Notes: a model not told the origin generated them from the sequence alone. 64,000 nucleotides of DNA from Drosophila pseudoobscura (GCF_009870125.1 NC_046679.1:23746001-23810000); one strand, 5' to 3'. Positions 1-10,386 are shown, counted from the stretch's first letter. Program-made: numbers and translations.

Positions 1-454
1 GAATCAGATACAGATACAGATACAGCTACAGCTAGCACTGGCTTAATATTTATCGGTCGCGTGAGCTTGTTACCTAATTGATGACAACAGGTAGGCGCTT
101 CTGTCAAGCGATGTCTCTGGGGCTCCAGATGGGATATGATGGGAGGTTCGGTTCGCTGATCTCCGCCAGGTTATGATAACCAGGCACGCAAGGGACGAAC
201 AGCGGGTGATCCAATTGGACTACTGTTTGGCTCTCTAGAAGTCTATCCTTAGAGGAGATACTTCTGTGGTTCCGTATTGGTGTCTTGCTGTCATTATTCA
301 TCTCTATTTATATCCCTACTTGCATGTATAACCCAAATGGAAGCCCAATTTCGCCAGATTTCAAGTTCACAAACATTTACATGTCGATATGTAAGTGCTC
401 TCGTACAAGACCTTAGCCCAAATAAATTGATAAGCTCAACCCCCAATTGGGAGG
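1..454. other. Intergenic, left edge
   Basis: No convincing gene. The extreme left end has a short run of GATACA/GCTACA-type repeats. The open frames here are short, lack Drosophila-like codon use and overlap on both strands. The segment is the 5' flank of the protease gene that begins at about 489. Confidence 0.6.
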
Positions 455-492
455 TATAAAAACCATGGGGGGTTATCATTTCCAACTCATTC
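455..492 (+). promoter_or_regulatory. Core promoter of the serine protease gene
   Basis: A TATA box (TATAAAAA from 455) is followed by an initiator match TCATTC at 487-492, which puts +1 at the A at about 489, 34 bases after the first T of the TATA box. The 5' UTR would be only about 36 nt. This placement decides the start codon, because the in-frame ATGs at 447 and 465 lie upstream of the inferred transcription start. Confidence 0.75.
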
Positions 493-524
493 GCGTCGGA
501 GTAAAAGTGCCACCAGCACTCGTA

Positions 525-1418
<894 letters not shown>

Positions 1419-1441
1419 TAAATACATTCGGACAACGTATA

Positions 1442-1447
1442 AATAAA
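1442..1447 (+). other. PolyA signal of the protease gene
   Basis: Canonical AATAAA 24 nt after the stop codon. A second AATAAA starts at the stop itself (1418), so the 3' UTR is very short. Confidence 0.7.
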
Positions 1448-3201
1448 GCAATCTCATCGCTGCACCAGAATAAGTTTCTTGGAGTCTTCGTATTTAGTTT
1501 CTCTCCCCTTTCGTTCGTTTTGGCGACTAATTAAAAATCTTGTTCAATATTCGCCACACAGTGGGGTGGAGGAGTGAGAGGAGCATTTACTGGAGTCTGC
1601 GGAGTCAGTGGAGGCTCTCCTCTTCATGGTCTAGGCTTGGCCCGTCTCCAGCGAGAAACTCGGGCTGCCGCTGCCGCCTGCCAGGGCGACCATGATAAAT
1701 GCAAAAAGCAATTTATCGCACATTTAACTCAATTCAGTTTCTTTATGGACAGTCCCCCCGAAGGAGGCTGTGCCGTGCCGCCGGAGGAGGAGGCAAGAAG
1801 GAGCAGTAGGAGACTGCCACAAAGTTTCGCTGACACGCACACACTCCACTCCACTCCCAGAGGCTGGAACATAGACTGGGGTTTGTGTTTGGGTCTGGAA
1901 GTGGAACTGGAAATGGAAATGGAACCGAGGACTGCGTCGCCTCTGAGGCCTGTGCGCCTTGTAATTCGATATTAGATTTTATGTGCGACAAATACGAAGT
2001 GCAAACATTTTTATGTTTCTGCAATTTCTATGCTGCATTTTGTATTTGTAGTGGAAACGATTTGCCGGGGCGCCGACTTTGACTCCAACTTTACCTTCGA
2101 CTCCGCTTCGCTTTGGCTGTGCCATCGGCTGGGGCTTCAGCTGCGTCTGTGGCTATGGCTTCGGCGTGGACTCATGGATTACTTCTCCGACTGGGCTGTG
2201 TAATTAAGTTCAAATAATGTGGAGCTCATGGTCTTGAGTTTGGATTCTTTTAAGCAACACCAGCCAACATAGTTGTGTGTCTGATTCATGGCTAAATACC
2301 GAACCTCTGTATGATAAGGGTTTCTCAATACAATCGGTGGCACCATAAACGCGTTATGAACTACGCCTCTCAGGCTAAGGTTTTCCAATCTTAAATCTGT
2401 ATCATGTATGTAGCTGCCAAAGGGACCAACGCCCAAGAGTGTAGTGTAGCCTGTAACTAGTCTCTAACATTCCTTACAACATTTGTAGGACAGTGTCAGT
2501 TTCGTTGCTCGTTTCACGCTCTCAATTTACTAGCTGAAACCTCGGCTACGCTACGGTCCACGAGAGCATAACATCGAAAATCTGGCACTCGGCCGCACTC
2601 CCCACATACATACATACAAAGATAGCTAACAGCGGGTCAAAGAAGTGCAAGAGTAAGCCGAACTGAACCGAAACATATAACCATCTCCATCTCCAACCCC
2701 ATCCCATCGCATCCCCAGCACTATCCGTATGGCGGACTGTGAGTTGCGAGACTCTGTGCTGAACATATAAATTCATTTAGATCAATCAATTCAATTTGTT
2801 TGTCAATAAGACCTAAATGAGTATTTCATTTAAACAAATTAAAATTCGACCCATTTGAAATTCCAGAGGCAGCAGCCCGAGGAAGAAGCCCACACCCCAG
2901 ACCCAGCCCCATCCAAAAAGCGAACCCAGGGACAGGGACAGCAATTAAAATTGACGCGACACACTTGATTCCCTGATTTCTTAAACGAACGCAATGAAAA
3001 TATACACATATGAATATGAATATGAATATGAATATGAATATGCCTGGACTTTAGCTCGGTTCAGACCCAGTTCGAGACCGAGACCCACAGATCCAGACCC
3101 TGAGAGCAAGACCGCAACCAAGACCGAGAACTATTGCCCAGAGACCAAGAGACCATTGCCCATCTCTGTTGACTTTTCATTGTCAATTAAAATCAAATAA
3201 A
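1448..3201. other. Intergenic between the protease and the phosphoglycerate mutase
   Basis: I see no gene. The two flanking genes converge here. The sequence has GA-rich and TTCGGCGT-type low-complexity patches (for example 1895-1930 with GGAAATGGAAATGGAA) and the hexamer array listed separately. The longest open frames have no recognisable domain or splice structure. Confidence 0.6.
3010..3042. repeat. ATGAAT hexanucleotide microsatellite
   Basis: About 5.5 perfect copies of ATGAAT, directly readable. It is flanked by CAGACCCAG/GAGACC-type simple sequence. Confidence 0.9.
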
Positions 3202-3207
3202 TTTATT
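3202..3207 (-). other. Candidate polyA signal of Pglym87
   Basis: TTTATT on the + strand, that is AATAAA on the minus strand, about 195 nt downstream of the mutase stop. It is the best canonical signal I see in that 3' flank. Confidence 0.45.
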
Positions 3208-3401
3208 TGCTGCATGACTTTCGCTCGCTGTTGTTCTCGCCACAGTTCTTGGTCACAGATTCCGATTCTTGATTCCCAGTTCCGCGGCGAATTGTTTTTT
3301 TTTTGTTTGTTTGGCATGCAAGTGGATTGAACATCGATTATTTTCGACCTTGTCCACCTTTGTCGGGTATCGAAAATGGGTTAAAGATAGATCAAGTCCG
3401 A

Positions 3402-4322
3402 CTATTTGGCCTTGCCCTGGTTGGCCACAGCCTCCATGGCCTTCTTCACCGTCTCGGGATCACCGAGGAACTTCAGAGTGCCTAAAGGCTTCAAAGACTC
3501 ATCCAGCTCGTAGACAAAGGGTATTCCCGTGGGCAGATTGAGGCCCATGATGGCTTCATCAGATATGCCCTCCAGGTGCTTCACCACACCACGCAGACTG
3601 TTCCCATGAGCGGCTACCAAGACTCGCTTTCCCTCCTGGATCTGGGGTACTATCACGTCGTTCCAGTACGGAAGACAGCGCTCGATTGTCAGCTTGAGGG
3701 ACTCAGACTTTGGGAAATCCTTGGGATCCAGTTGTCCGCAATAGCGCGGATCGTTCACAATGATGTCATAGTACTTGTGATCCTTCTCCATTGGAGGCGG
3801 CGGGGTGTCGAAGCTGCGCCGCCAGATCTTCACCTTCTCCTCGCCAAACTTTTTCGCTGTCTCTGCCTTGTTGAGGCCCGTCAGGCCGCCATAGTGTCGC
3901 TCGTTCAGGCGCCAAGTCTTGCAGATAGGAATCGTCTTATGACCACTGGCCGACAGTGCAGCCGCCAGGGTGTCCTGTGCCCGCGTCAACAGCGAGGTGT
4001 AGGCCACATCGAATTCCATCTTGGCCTTCTTGAGTGCTATTCCTGCCGAACAGGCCTCCTGCAGACCCTTCTCGCTCAGCCTGGCATCGAACCAGCCGCA
4101 GAAAAGATTTTTCTGGTTCCACTCGGACTCGCCATGCCGCACCATCACGACCTTGTACAGGCCCTTCTTCTCCTGGCATGAATCCTTCGAGTATGACTTG
4201 GAGTGGCAGTGGGAGTAGGCGTAGGAGTTCGAGTTCGAGTAGGAGCAACTAAATATGGGACAAAGTTTCATCAGTTCAATGAAAACGTGACTTCCCAATG
4301 GTTTTCCAGCAAGAGCCAACAT
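3402..4322 (-). CDS. Phosphoglycerate mutase, Pglym87 type, intronless
   Basis: Cofactor-dependent phosphoglycerate mutase (3-PGA to 2-PGA, glycolysis, cytosolic), 306 residues in one exon. The phosphohistidine loop is VRHGESEWN with His63 and Arg62. Arg114 (LLTRAQ), Glu141 in [15 protein letters not shown] and His239 in AAHGNSLRG complete the active site. The [15 protein letters not shown] region and the basic tail match animal PGAM1. About 53 residues precede the usual start (animal PGAM is about 254 residues). This extension is rich in Ser, Tyr and His ([17 protein letters not shown]) and has no obvious targeting signal. The first ATG is 4322; Met18 at 4271 is an alternative start. I recall melanogaster Pglym87 as having a shorter extension of the same kind and being intronless beside svp, which fits a retrocopy of the main muscle/soma gene Pglym78. 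All catalytic residues are kept, so the product is probably active. A TATAAAC-like motif on the minus strand at about 4352-4362 may be its promoter, giving a very short 5' UTR. Confidence 0.93.
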   Translation of the reverse strand: MLALAGKPLGSHVFIELMKLCPIFSCSYSNSNSYAYSHCHSKSYSKDSCQEKKGLYKVVMVRHGESEWNQKNLFCGWFDARLSEKGLQEACSAGIALKKAKMEFDVAYTSLLTRAQDTLAAALSASGHKTIPICKTWRLNERHYGGLTGLNKAETAKKFGEEKVKIWRRSFDTPPPPMEKDHKYYDIIVNDPRYCGQLDPKDFPKSESLKLTIERCLPYWNDVIVPQIQEGKRVLVAAHGNSLRGVVKHLEGISDEAIMGLNLPTGIPFVYELDESLKPLGTLKFLGDPETVKKAMEAVANQGKAK

Positions 4323-4547
4323 TTTATCAAACTTAATTTTGTCAAGAATTTGTATAGTTTATAATTCCGTTTCAAACTCAAATTTTCCAACGATTTTTGA
4401 CTACTTTTCAAATGATATGCTTCTGATCCATATGGTTAAGATCCACTTCTATACATATTGACATTGAAATATTTGACAAGCTGAAGCGATTCTGCGGTTT
4501 TATTATTGTTTATATAGGGGAGAAAAACGCAGTGAACTTCACCCAAC
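4323..4547. other. Short intergenic spacer, Pglym87 to P450
   Basis: AT-rich spacer between the start of the minus-strand mutase and the end of the minus-strand P450. It must hold the Pglym87 promoter. I see no gene. Confidence 0.6.
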
Positions 4548-4608
4548 AAACGCTAAAGCCTCGAAAAAATAAACCTCAGGTCAAGATTTTTTCGAGACTT
4601 TAGCGTTT
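4548..4608. repeat. 23-bp inverted repeat (hairpin) at the P450 3' end
   Basis: The left arm 4548-4570 and right arm 4586-4608 are reverse complements at 22 of 23 positions, separated by a 15-nt loop. Reading the minus strand, the P450 stop (4625-4623) is followed by AATAAA at 4612-4607 and then directly by this stem, so the hairpin would form at or just beyond the polyA site. No pairing continues outside the arms. Confidence 0.9.
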
Positions 4609-4622
4609 TATTAGCAAATTTG

Positions 4623-6464
4623 TTAATCCCTTCGCTGCAGTTCCAGTAGAGGTTTCTTAGCAAAATCTATACTTAGATTTTCAATGAATACAAAATCCTC
4701 AGTACGAAAGCTGGTACTTAGCTTATAGTTCCTTAGAATCTTTGACAGGGCAACCTTGGCAGCTATTTCTGCATATTTCATGCCTGTAAACAAAAAACAC
4801 TTTTATATATATTCAAACATATCGAATAGCCAACCTACCTATGCAACTTCTCTTTCCTTTGTTGAACGGAATGTAAGCGTACTGATGAATTTTCGAAATA
4901 TTTTCGGGAAGAAAGTTGTCGGGGTTAAACTTGTCTGCCTCTGGGCCCCAGGAATCCTTGTTGCGGTGCGTGTGGAATATGTCGAGACACAGAGTCAGGG
5001 ATTTGGGTAATAGGATGCCATTGGATAGCTTAACTTCTTGGGAGGTCTCCCGTGCTATCAATGGAATCGCTGGGATCAACCGCAGCGACTCGCTCAGCAC
5101 ACGATCCAAGTACACCAGTTTCTGTATCTCATCGTTGGAGACCTCAAAGTCTCCTGCATTTGGAAAGACATCTTTAAGCTCTACGAAGGCGGCATCTTGA
5201 TACTCGGGAAACATGGCCAAAAAGGTAAGAGTGCTAAAGACTGTTACGGCGGTTGTCTCGAAGCTAGCCCCAACCATGATACTGCACTCGCCCTCGGCAT
5301 CTTCGTATGAAAATTCTCCGCTTTTTAGAAATTCCACAACCCGACTGATCACTGTGTTCCTGATCGCAAAGGACTCTTGATTTTCATCCGGCTTATTAGT
5401 CATCTTTTCTTCGATTAACTGAAACGAACATTTTTTTAAATGTATTCCTTGCATTAAATGTATTATTTACGGATTTTGTCAGTTCATTCACGACAAACGT
5501 CGCTTCTGTTCTTCGCTTTTCAATTCCCAACAGCTTTGCGATAGTTCTGTTCTGAACCAACGGAAATAATATCGCCAGTGTTGTATTTTCCATAGTACTA
5601 AAGAGTTTTTAAGAATTACGATTTTTCATGAGGTAATTAAAAGTAATTAAAATCTTACTACTTGAAGTTTTTCAATAGTGTTCCATTCTTGAAGCTTGTA
5701 TTCGCCTTCACATCGCTGCCCAATGTTGTTTCTAAAGATACATAGATATTCTTAGATGTTTAAGGTATTAACCTATAGAATTAAGTATATAGATTGCTTA
5801 CGATATGCGGTTCTAAAGGACCAGTTTAACACGTTCGGTAGTATTTCTCTCTCACCCTGACCCACAAAAGTGTCCAGCACGGACAATAAGCTATTCGTCT
5901 CCTCGTTGAAGATCGGAAGGAAGCTCATCACTACATTCTTCTTGAATGCTGGAATCATCTTCCGGCGACGCTCAACCCAATGTGACCCTACATAATCGAT
6001 GAGAACTGTTACTTGTTGGGGTATTAAATGGATGGGTCATACATGTACCTCGTAATGCTAGAATTCCCGGTCCAGAATTCATTATTATTGCATTGCACGC
6101 AGTCTGGCTTTTGTCAAGGCAATGGGGAGACGTTAAAATATCCTGGATTACATTTGGCTCACTTGTCACTAGTACTGGCACTGTTCCCATCCACGTGAGG
6201 AAGGTCGGTCCATATTTCTCGGCCACTTTACCTGCTAGGCCAATATTACCTGTGGATATTGCGTATTTGTAAAGAATAACGCTAATCGTCTTTTGTGAGG
6301 TTTCATTCACGTTTATTCCGTAGAAAACCTACGACACTGCCCAAGAACGGATATCCTACAGGACCCTTCACCCTCAGCATCAGTAAGTAAAATCTCCGTC
6401 GGCTCCACAGAAAGTATATCCAGGCAAGTATCCCGACAGCTATCCACAGTTGCAACGTGATCAT
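4623..6464 (-). CDS. Cytochrome P450, Cyp313a subfamily, copy A (downstream copy)
   Basis: Membrane-anchored microsomal monooxygenase, 492 residues, full length for the subfamily. Seven exons were placed on the minus strand: 6464-6311, 6249-6049, 5987-5802, 5731-5662, 5597-5471, 5418-4839 and 4783-4623. All introns have GT/AG ends and matching phases. Residues 1-20 form the ER anchor (MITLQLWIAVGILAWIYFLW), followed by a basic SRRR stop and the KGPVGYPFLG hinge. Landmarks are the I-helix at about 296-302, the K-helix E356-SL-R359, the FNPDNF segment at 410-415, and the haem loop FNKGKRSCIG with ligand Cys438. The I-helix reads ASFETT (297-302) where the consensus (A/G)Gx(D/E)T(T/S) expects Gly at 298. 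Copy B upstream has the normal AGFETS. The substrate is unknown; the family is insect-specific (CYP4 clan by recollection). The stop is TAA at 4625-4623 with AATAAA 11 nt later. It is expressed from a duplicated promoter segment. Confidence 0.92.
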
Positions 6465-6472
6465 TATTTGAC

Positions 6473-6705
6473 TGAAACTCTGATATTACAATTTGAAGTA
6501 CAGAGCCTCAACTGTATAAGCTTTTATATGAAAACTTTTTAGGTGAGAATGAAACAGTCAACATTAGGTATACTTTTTATATAGTATAGCTGAAACTCTG
6601 ATTTCACAGATTGAAGTATCTCTGAGGAGGCTCTGTATAAGCTTTTATACGAAAACTTTTTAGGTGAGAATGAAACAATCAACATTACTTTTTATATAAT
6701 ATAGC
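6473..6705 (-). promoter_or_regulatory. Tandemly duplicated promoter segment of P450 copy A
   Basis: Two head-to-tail copies of about 118 bp lie immediately 5' of the copy A start: 6473-6590 and 6591-6705. Each contains, on the minus strand, a TATA box in the form TATAAAAG (6521-6528 and 6642-6649), and both share the tract AAAACTTTTTAGGTGAGAATGAAAC. The proximal TATA would start transcription near 6495, giving a roughly 30-nt 5' UTR. Both copies end in ATAGCTGA, the second running directly into the transposon-like sequence at 6703. Confidence 0.8.
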
Positions 6706-7118
6706 TGACCCGGCAGACGTTGTTCTTCCAAGCAACAAAAAATGCTCTTAATTAAATGTTGCTAAATTATAGCGAACCATTTTGAGATAGCCCGGTGAAC
6801 TTTTATCCGCCTTAAAAGCAAAAAAGATTTTAGATTTTATCATAATTATTTTTGTATTTTAACGATTCTTTAATATGTTGTTTTACTTTGTTCTTTTTTT
6901 TGTAATTTTTTTTTTTTTTTTGTCATAGCGCCACAAATATCTCGAGTCATTGCGTAGATCTTTCAATGCTCAATGTTTCAATTATGCATCGAGCTAACTT
7001 TCTTTGTCGTTTCTTCACCATTCAATGGATTTATCATCAACGCATGATGTTCATTAAGTAGTTGCTGCAAATCTTTAAGAATTGCTCTTTTCATTGCTGC
7101 ATTTATCTCAACGTCGAT
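6703..7118 (-). mobile_element. Decayed transposon remnant, possibly Helitron-derived
   Basis: The segment starts with AGCTGACCCGGCAGACGTTG, a phrase I recall from dispersed insect repeats. The rest is AT-rich with long T runs (6895-6921) and no intact frame. On the minus strand, 7118-6978 is open for 46 codons and includes AAMKRAILKDLQQLLNEHHA, which resembles the 'L(Q/H)xxLxEHN' segment of Helitron Rep/helicase proteins. The assignment comes from memory and a short match only, so it is tentative. The sequence separates copy A's promoter from its older upstream flank. Confidence 0.4.
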
Positions 7119-7198
7119 CAAGTTGTTATTCTATTTTTCCCATGAAGTATATTTGTAAAAAATTATATTTTATAAATCAAAAAGAAAGTTTTTTGTTT

Positions 7199-7307
7199 AA
7201 CCAAGTGGTGTATTACCATACATATAAAAATATTCTTGATGTATGATTCATATGTCACATCGCATGTCCTTCAAAGACGAATATTAAGGATCCTACACCA
7301 CTTGGTT
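7199..7307. mobile_element. Short inverted-repeat element (MITE-like or palindrome)
   Basis: Perfect 14-nt inverted repeats AACCAAGTGGTGTA (7199-7212) and its complement (7294-7307) bound about 110 bp. Similarity continues outside as AGTTTTTTG/CAAAAAAGT. No coding capacity. It could be a miniature inverted-repeat element or a hairpin inside the larger remnant. I see no clear target-site duplication. Confidence 0.5.
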
Positions 7308-7504
7308 CAAAAAAGTATATTAAATTCGAAAAGTTATGGAATAATTCTTATTTGTACCTTTTAAAATAAAAATCTAAGATAACTCTTTTTTATTGAAAAA
7401 TTTAGAATAATAAGCTTTATTTTTGATTATTTCAAATAAAAATAGAAAAAATAATTATTATACTGAAAACTTTTATTTTAAAACTTATAACAGTCACGGT
7501 CCCT

Positions 7505-7595
7505 GCTAAGTAGGTATAAGTATTTCTTTTATACATACATATTACAAAACACATATCACTGAAGCTAATTGCAGCCAATTGGCCTTGTTCTGCCT
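7505..7595. repeat. Duplicated flank, copy 1 (paired with 9565-9655)
   Basis: The tract GTATAAGTATTTCTTTTATA...CACATATC...GAAGCTAATTGCAGCCAATTGGCC matches 9565-9655 (AATTATAAGTATTTCCTTTAGATATACATAATATAAAACACCCATATC, then GAGCTAATTGAAGCTAATTGCACC) at most positions. The pair brackets P450 copy B and marks the likely tandem duplication unit of about 2.06 kb. Confidence 0.65.
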
Positions 7596-7610
7596 GGAAA
7601 ACTACTTCAA

Positions 7611-9458
7611 TCACCTCCTATGTTGCAATTCAAGAAGTGGTTGCTCTTTAAACTCTAGAACAATATTATCAACGAAGGAGAGATCATCAAAACGAAAGCT
7701 TGTGCTTAGGCGAAAGTTTCTCAGAATCTTGGCTAGGGCAATCTTTATAGATATCTCTGCATATTTCCGGCCTGTAAATACAAAATACTATAATATCCAT
7801 TCGAAGATGTAGAAAAAAATAAAACTACCTGCGCAATTTCTCTTTCCCCTATTGAACGGAATGAAAACGTATGGATGCCTTTCTTGAATGTGTTCGGGGA
7901 GAAAGTTGTCGGGATTGAAGGTATCCGCCTCTAGGCCCCAGAAATCCTTGTTGCGGTGAGTGTTGAATATGTCGATGGCCACTGTGACGCCTTTGGGGAT
8001 CAGAATACCATTTGACAGTTTCAAGTCCTCTGTGACCTCCCGAGGAATTAAAGGAAGAGGAGGAAGCAACCGCAAGGATTCGTTCAACACACGATCCATG
8101 TAGACCAGTTTCTGCAGGTCATCGTAGGACACCTCAAAGTCTCCTGCATTTGGAAAGACATCTTTAAGCTCCTCAAAGGCTGTATCTTGATATTCGGGGA
8201 ACATGGCCAAAAGAATAAGAGTATTGAAGACTGTTATGGCCGATGTCTCGAACCCAGCAACAATGGTAAGAATGCACTCGCTCTTGACATCTTCGTAGGA
8301 AAAATCACCACTTCTTAGGAAGTCCATTGCCCGATTAATCACTATATTCCTGCTCGCCAAGGATTCTTTGCTTTCATCTCCTTGTGTCTTCAGCTTTTCC
8401 TGTAGGATCTGAACGGGGAAGAGTTTTAAATTATACTTTAAACGCTAAAATGGCTTACTTACAGATTGCAGAGATGCATTCAGATGAATCATCGCTTCTG
8501 ATTTTCGCTTTTCAAAGCCGAAGAGCGTTGAGATAGCCCGGTTCTGGAGCCACGGAAATGTAATTAAGTGATATGTCACTTCAATAAGACTAGAACATTT
8601 TTGAGAATTACGAATTGATGTTGTTTGGATTAGCTCAAATTATTTCAATCGTACTTGCTGATTTTTTTTTGTATTGCCCCATTCATAATGCTTGGATTAT
8701 CCTTTAAATCGCTGCCCATTGTCGATTCTATATATTGAAGATATATAGTCATTGATGGTTAATGAACTACGAGATAGATTGCTTACGAATGGATGTTCTA
8801 AAGGACCAGTTTATGAACTCAGGCAATAGTTTTTTTTCACCCTGGCCTACAAAGGTTTCCAGCAAAGATATCAGGTTCTTCGTCTCCTCATTAAACAGCG
8901 GAAAGAAGCTCATCAGGACATTGTGCCTGAATGAGGGATTCATCTGCTTGCGACGTTCAACCCAATGTGATCCTAATTCAGAAAAAAGTGTTCTTAATAA
9001 GAATGATATGATATGGATATAGATGTATATATATTCCTGTACCGTTTAATGCAAAAGTTGCTGGGCCACAAATAAGACGTAATGGATTGCACGCAATCTT
9101 GCTCTTGTCCAGGCAATGGGGAGACGTTAAAACATCCTGAACAACATTTGGCTCACATGTAACCAGGACTGGCACTGAACCAATCCATGTGAGGTTGGTT
9201 GGGCCATACTCCTGGAATTGCTTACTGCGTTGTTCCATGTTGTCTGGAGATGAGAAGTGTTAATTTAGAATAAAATTAATTGTATTTTTCGGGCTCTCAA
9301 TCACGTTTATTCCGTAGGTACTCCACGGCAACGCCAAGGAATGGATATCCAACAGGACCCTTCACCCTCAGCATCAGTAAGTAGAATCTCCGTCGGCTCC
9401 ACAGAAAATATATCCAGGCAAGTATCCCCACAGCTATCCATAGATGCAACGAGTACAT
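7611..9458 (-). CDS. Cytochrome P450, Cyp313a subfamily, copy B (upstream copy)
   Basis: Second intact Cyp313a gene, 493 residues. Its seven exons are 9458-9305, 9243-9043, 8972-8787, 8727-8655, 8589-8463, 8408-7829 and 7771-7611. Six exon lengths equal those of copy A; only exon 4 is 3 nt longer. ER anchor and SRRR are at 1-24 and the KGPVGYPFLG hinge at 33-42. The I-helix AGFETS (298-303) is canonical, the K-helix is E357-SL-R360, FNPDNF is present, and the haem loop is FNRGKRNCAG with Cys439. Exon 1 is 44 of 51 residues identical to copy A, while exon 5 is only about 19 of 43, so divergence along the gene is very uneven. The stop TGA is at 7613-7611 and a candidate AATAAA on the minus strand lies at 7477-7472. 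Likely an ER-bound monooxygenase of unknown substrate. The orientation matches copy A, so this is a simple tandem pair. Confidence 0.92.
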
Positions 9459-9509
9459 TTTTTTTTAATATAATAATTTCGTAATATGGTGATTGGGGGG
9501 ATTTTCGCT

Positions 9510-9550
9510 ACTGATTTGTTGGGGAGGGCCTCAAGTGTGCTTTATATAAA
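9510..9550 (-). promoter_or_regulatory. Core promoter of P450 copy B
   Basis: The minus strand has TTTATATAAAG at 9550-9540 and an initiator-like TCAGT at 9514-9510, with +1 about 9512, roughly 34 nt from TATAAAG. The 5' UTR is about 54 nt. Unlike copy A, there is a single promoter copy. Confidence 0.65.
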
Positions 9551-9564
9551 ATTGGCAGGGATTT

Positions 9565-9655
9565 GCCTAAGTAATTATAAGTATTTCCTTTAGATATACA
9601 TAATATAAAACACCCATATCTGGAGCTAATTGAAGCTAATTGCACCTTGAGTGGC
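9565..9655. repeat. Duplicated flank, copy 2 (paired with 7505-7595)
   Basis: Lies just upstream of the copy B TATA box. Its partner sits about 1 kb upstream of copy A's start, beyond the transposon debris. This suggests both were originally promoter-proximal and that copy A's was pushed away by later insertion. Confidence 0.65.
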
Positions 9656-9659
9656 CATT

Positions 9660-10138
9660 AAAGGTTCAAAATTTGTATGTGTACAGATGAGTACAGTATG
9701 ACTTTATTCACGGCCAACTGACAGTGGAATGACACAGGTGCACGTAAAGAAATTACATTTTTCAGGGTTCATTCCTAGATCATCTACATATTCCAGAGTG
9801 TATATTCTTGTAAGGTACCTCCTTTCTATTCGCTCTATCGACTCTTCATCCATCATTCATATTGGGTAGAAAATCAATTAAGCCGCGAATCGTGTCAACT
9901 GCTTACCAGTCTAAGACGCCGCTTACCCGGCTTAGACCCCAAAGTTGTTGCTCAAAAGAGTAGACAAGAAGCTGGACCAGAGCGAAAAGTCCACCGGCGA
10001 TGCTGTGTGTGTGGGGCAATTAAAGTCTCGAAAAATGTCAGCGGCGATAAATTGTTTTTAAGTGCGTTCCGCCGAAAGTTGTCAAAAAGTGTTAGAAAGA
10101 AATTTTCACCCGCCAGCAGCCGCATAGAATACTCGTAA
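9660..10138. other. Intergenic, nothing coding recognised
   Basis: Non-coding by inspection. A small inverted repeat GTCTAAG (9909-9915) / CTTAGAC (9931-9937) is present. GC content rises from about 9.9 kb towards the candidate promoter at 10.14 kb. Confidence 0.5.
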
Positions 10139-10386
10139 TATATAAAAGTCAGATCCGATGCGTGGCTTGGGGCACAGGCACCAAGTGCGGCCTCGCAAGG
10201 TGTGGCAGTGCGGCAGCCTGCCCACGAAACATGGACACGACACGGCACGGCACACGCAAGTCCCAGAGACACCCAATGTTGGGACGACGACGACGTCTAT
10301 GATAGCACCGCGATAAGCAACATTACCGTACAATTTTCAATTAACACGAAGAGGAAACTGTGAACGCCAGAGGAGCGGAGTGAGGT
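10139..10386 (+). promoter_or_regulatory. Possible orphan promoter plus non-coding first exon
   Basis: TATATAAAAG at 10139-10148 is followed by a comparatively GC-rich stretch. It ends in GAGTGAG|GTGAGT at 10378-10390, a near-perfect splice donor (GT at 10385-10386). There is no long open frame on the plus strand. This arrangement would suit a non-coding first exon, either of a long non-coding RNA or of a distant plus-strand gene. No initiator match is strong and no acceptor partner was identified, so it remains a candidate. Confidence 0.28.

Noticed and set aside
447-524. In-frame ATGs upstream of the protease start
   Set aside because: They lie at or before the inferred transcription start at about 489, overlap the TATA box, and would bury the signal peptide inside the protein.
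9909-9937. GTCTAAG/CTTAGAC hairpin
   Set aside because: Only seven paired bases; expected often by chance.
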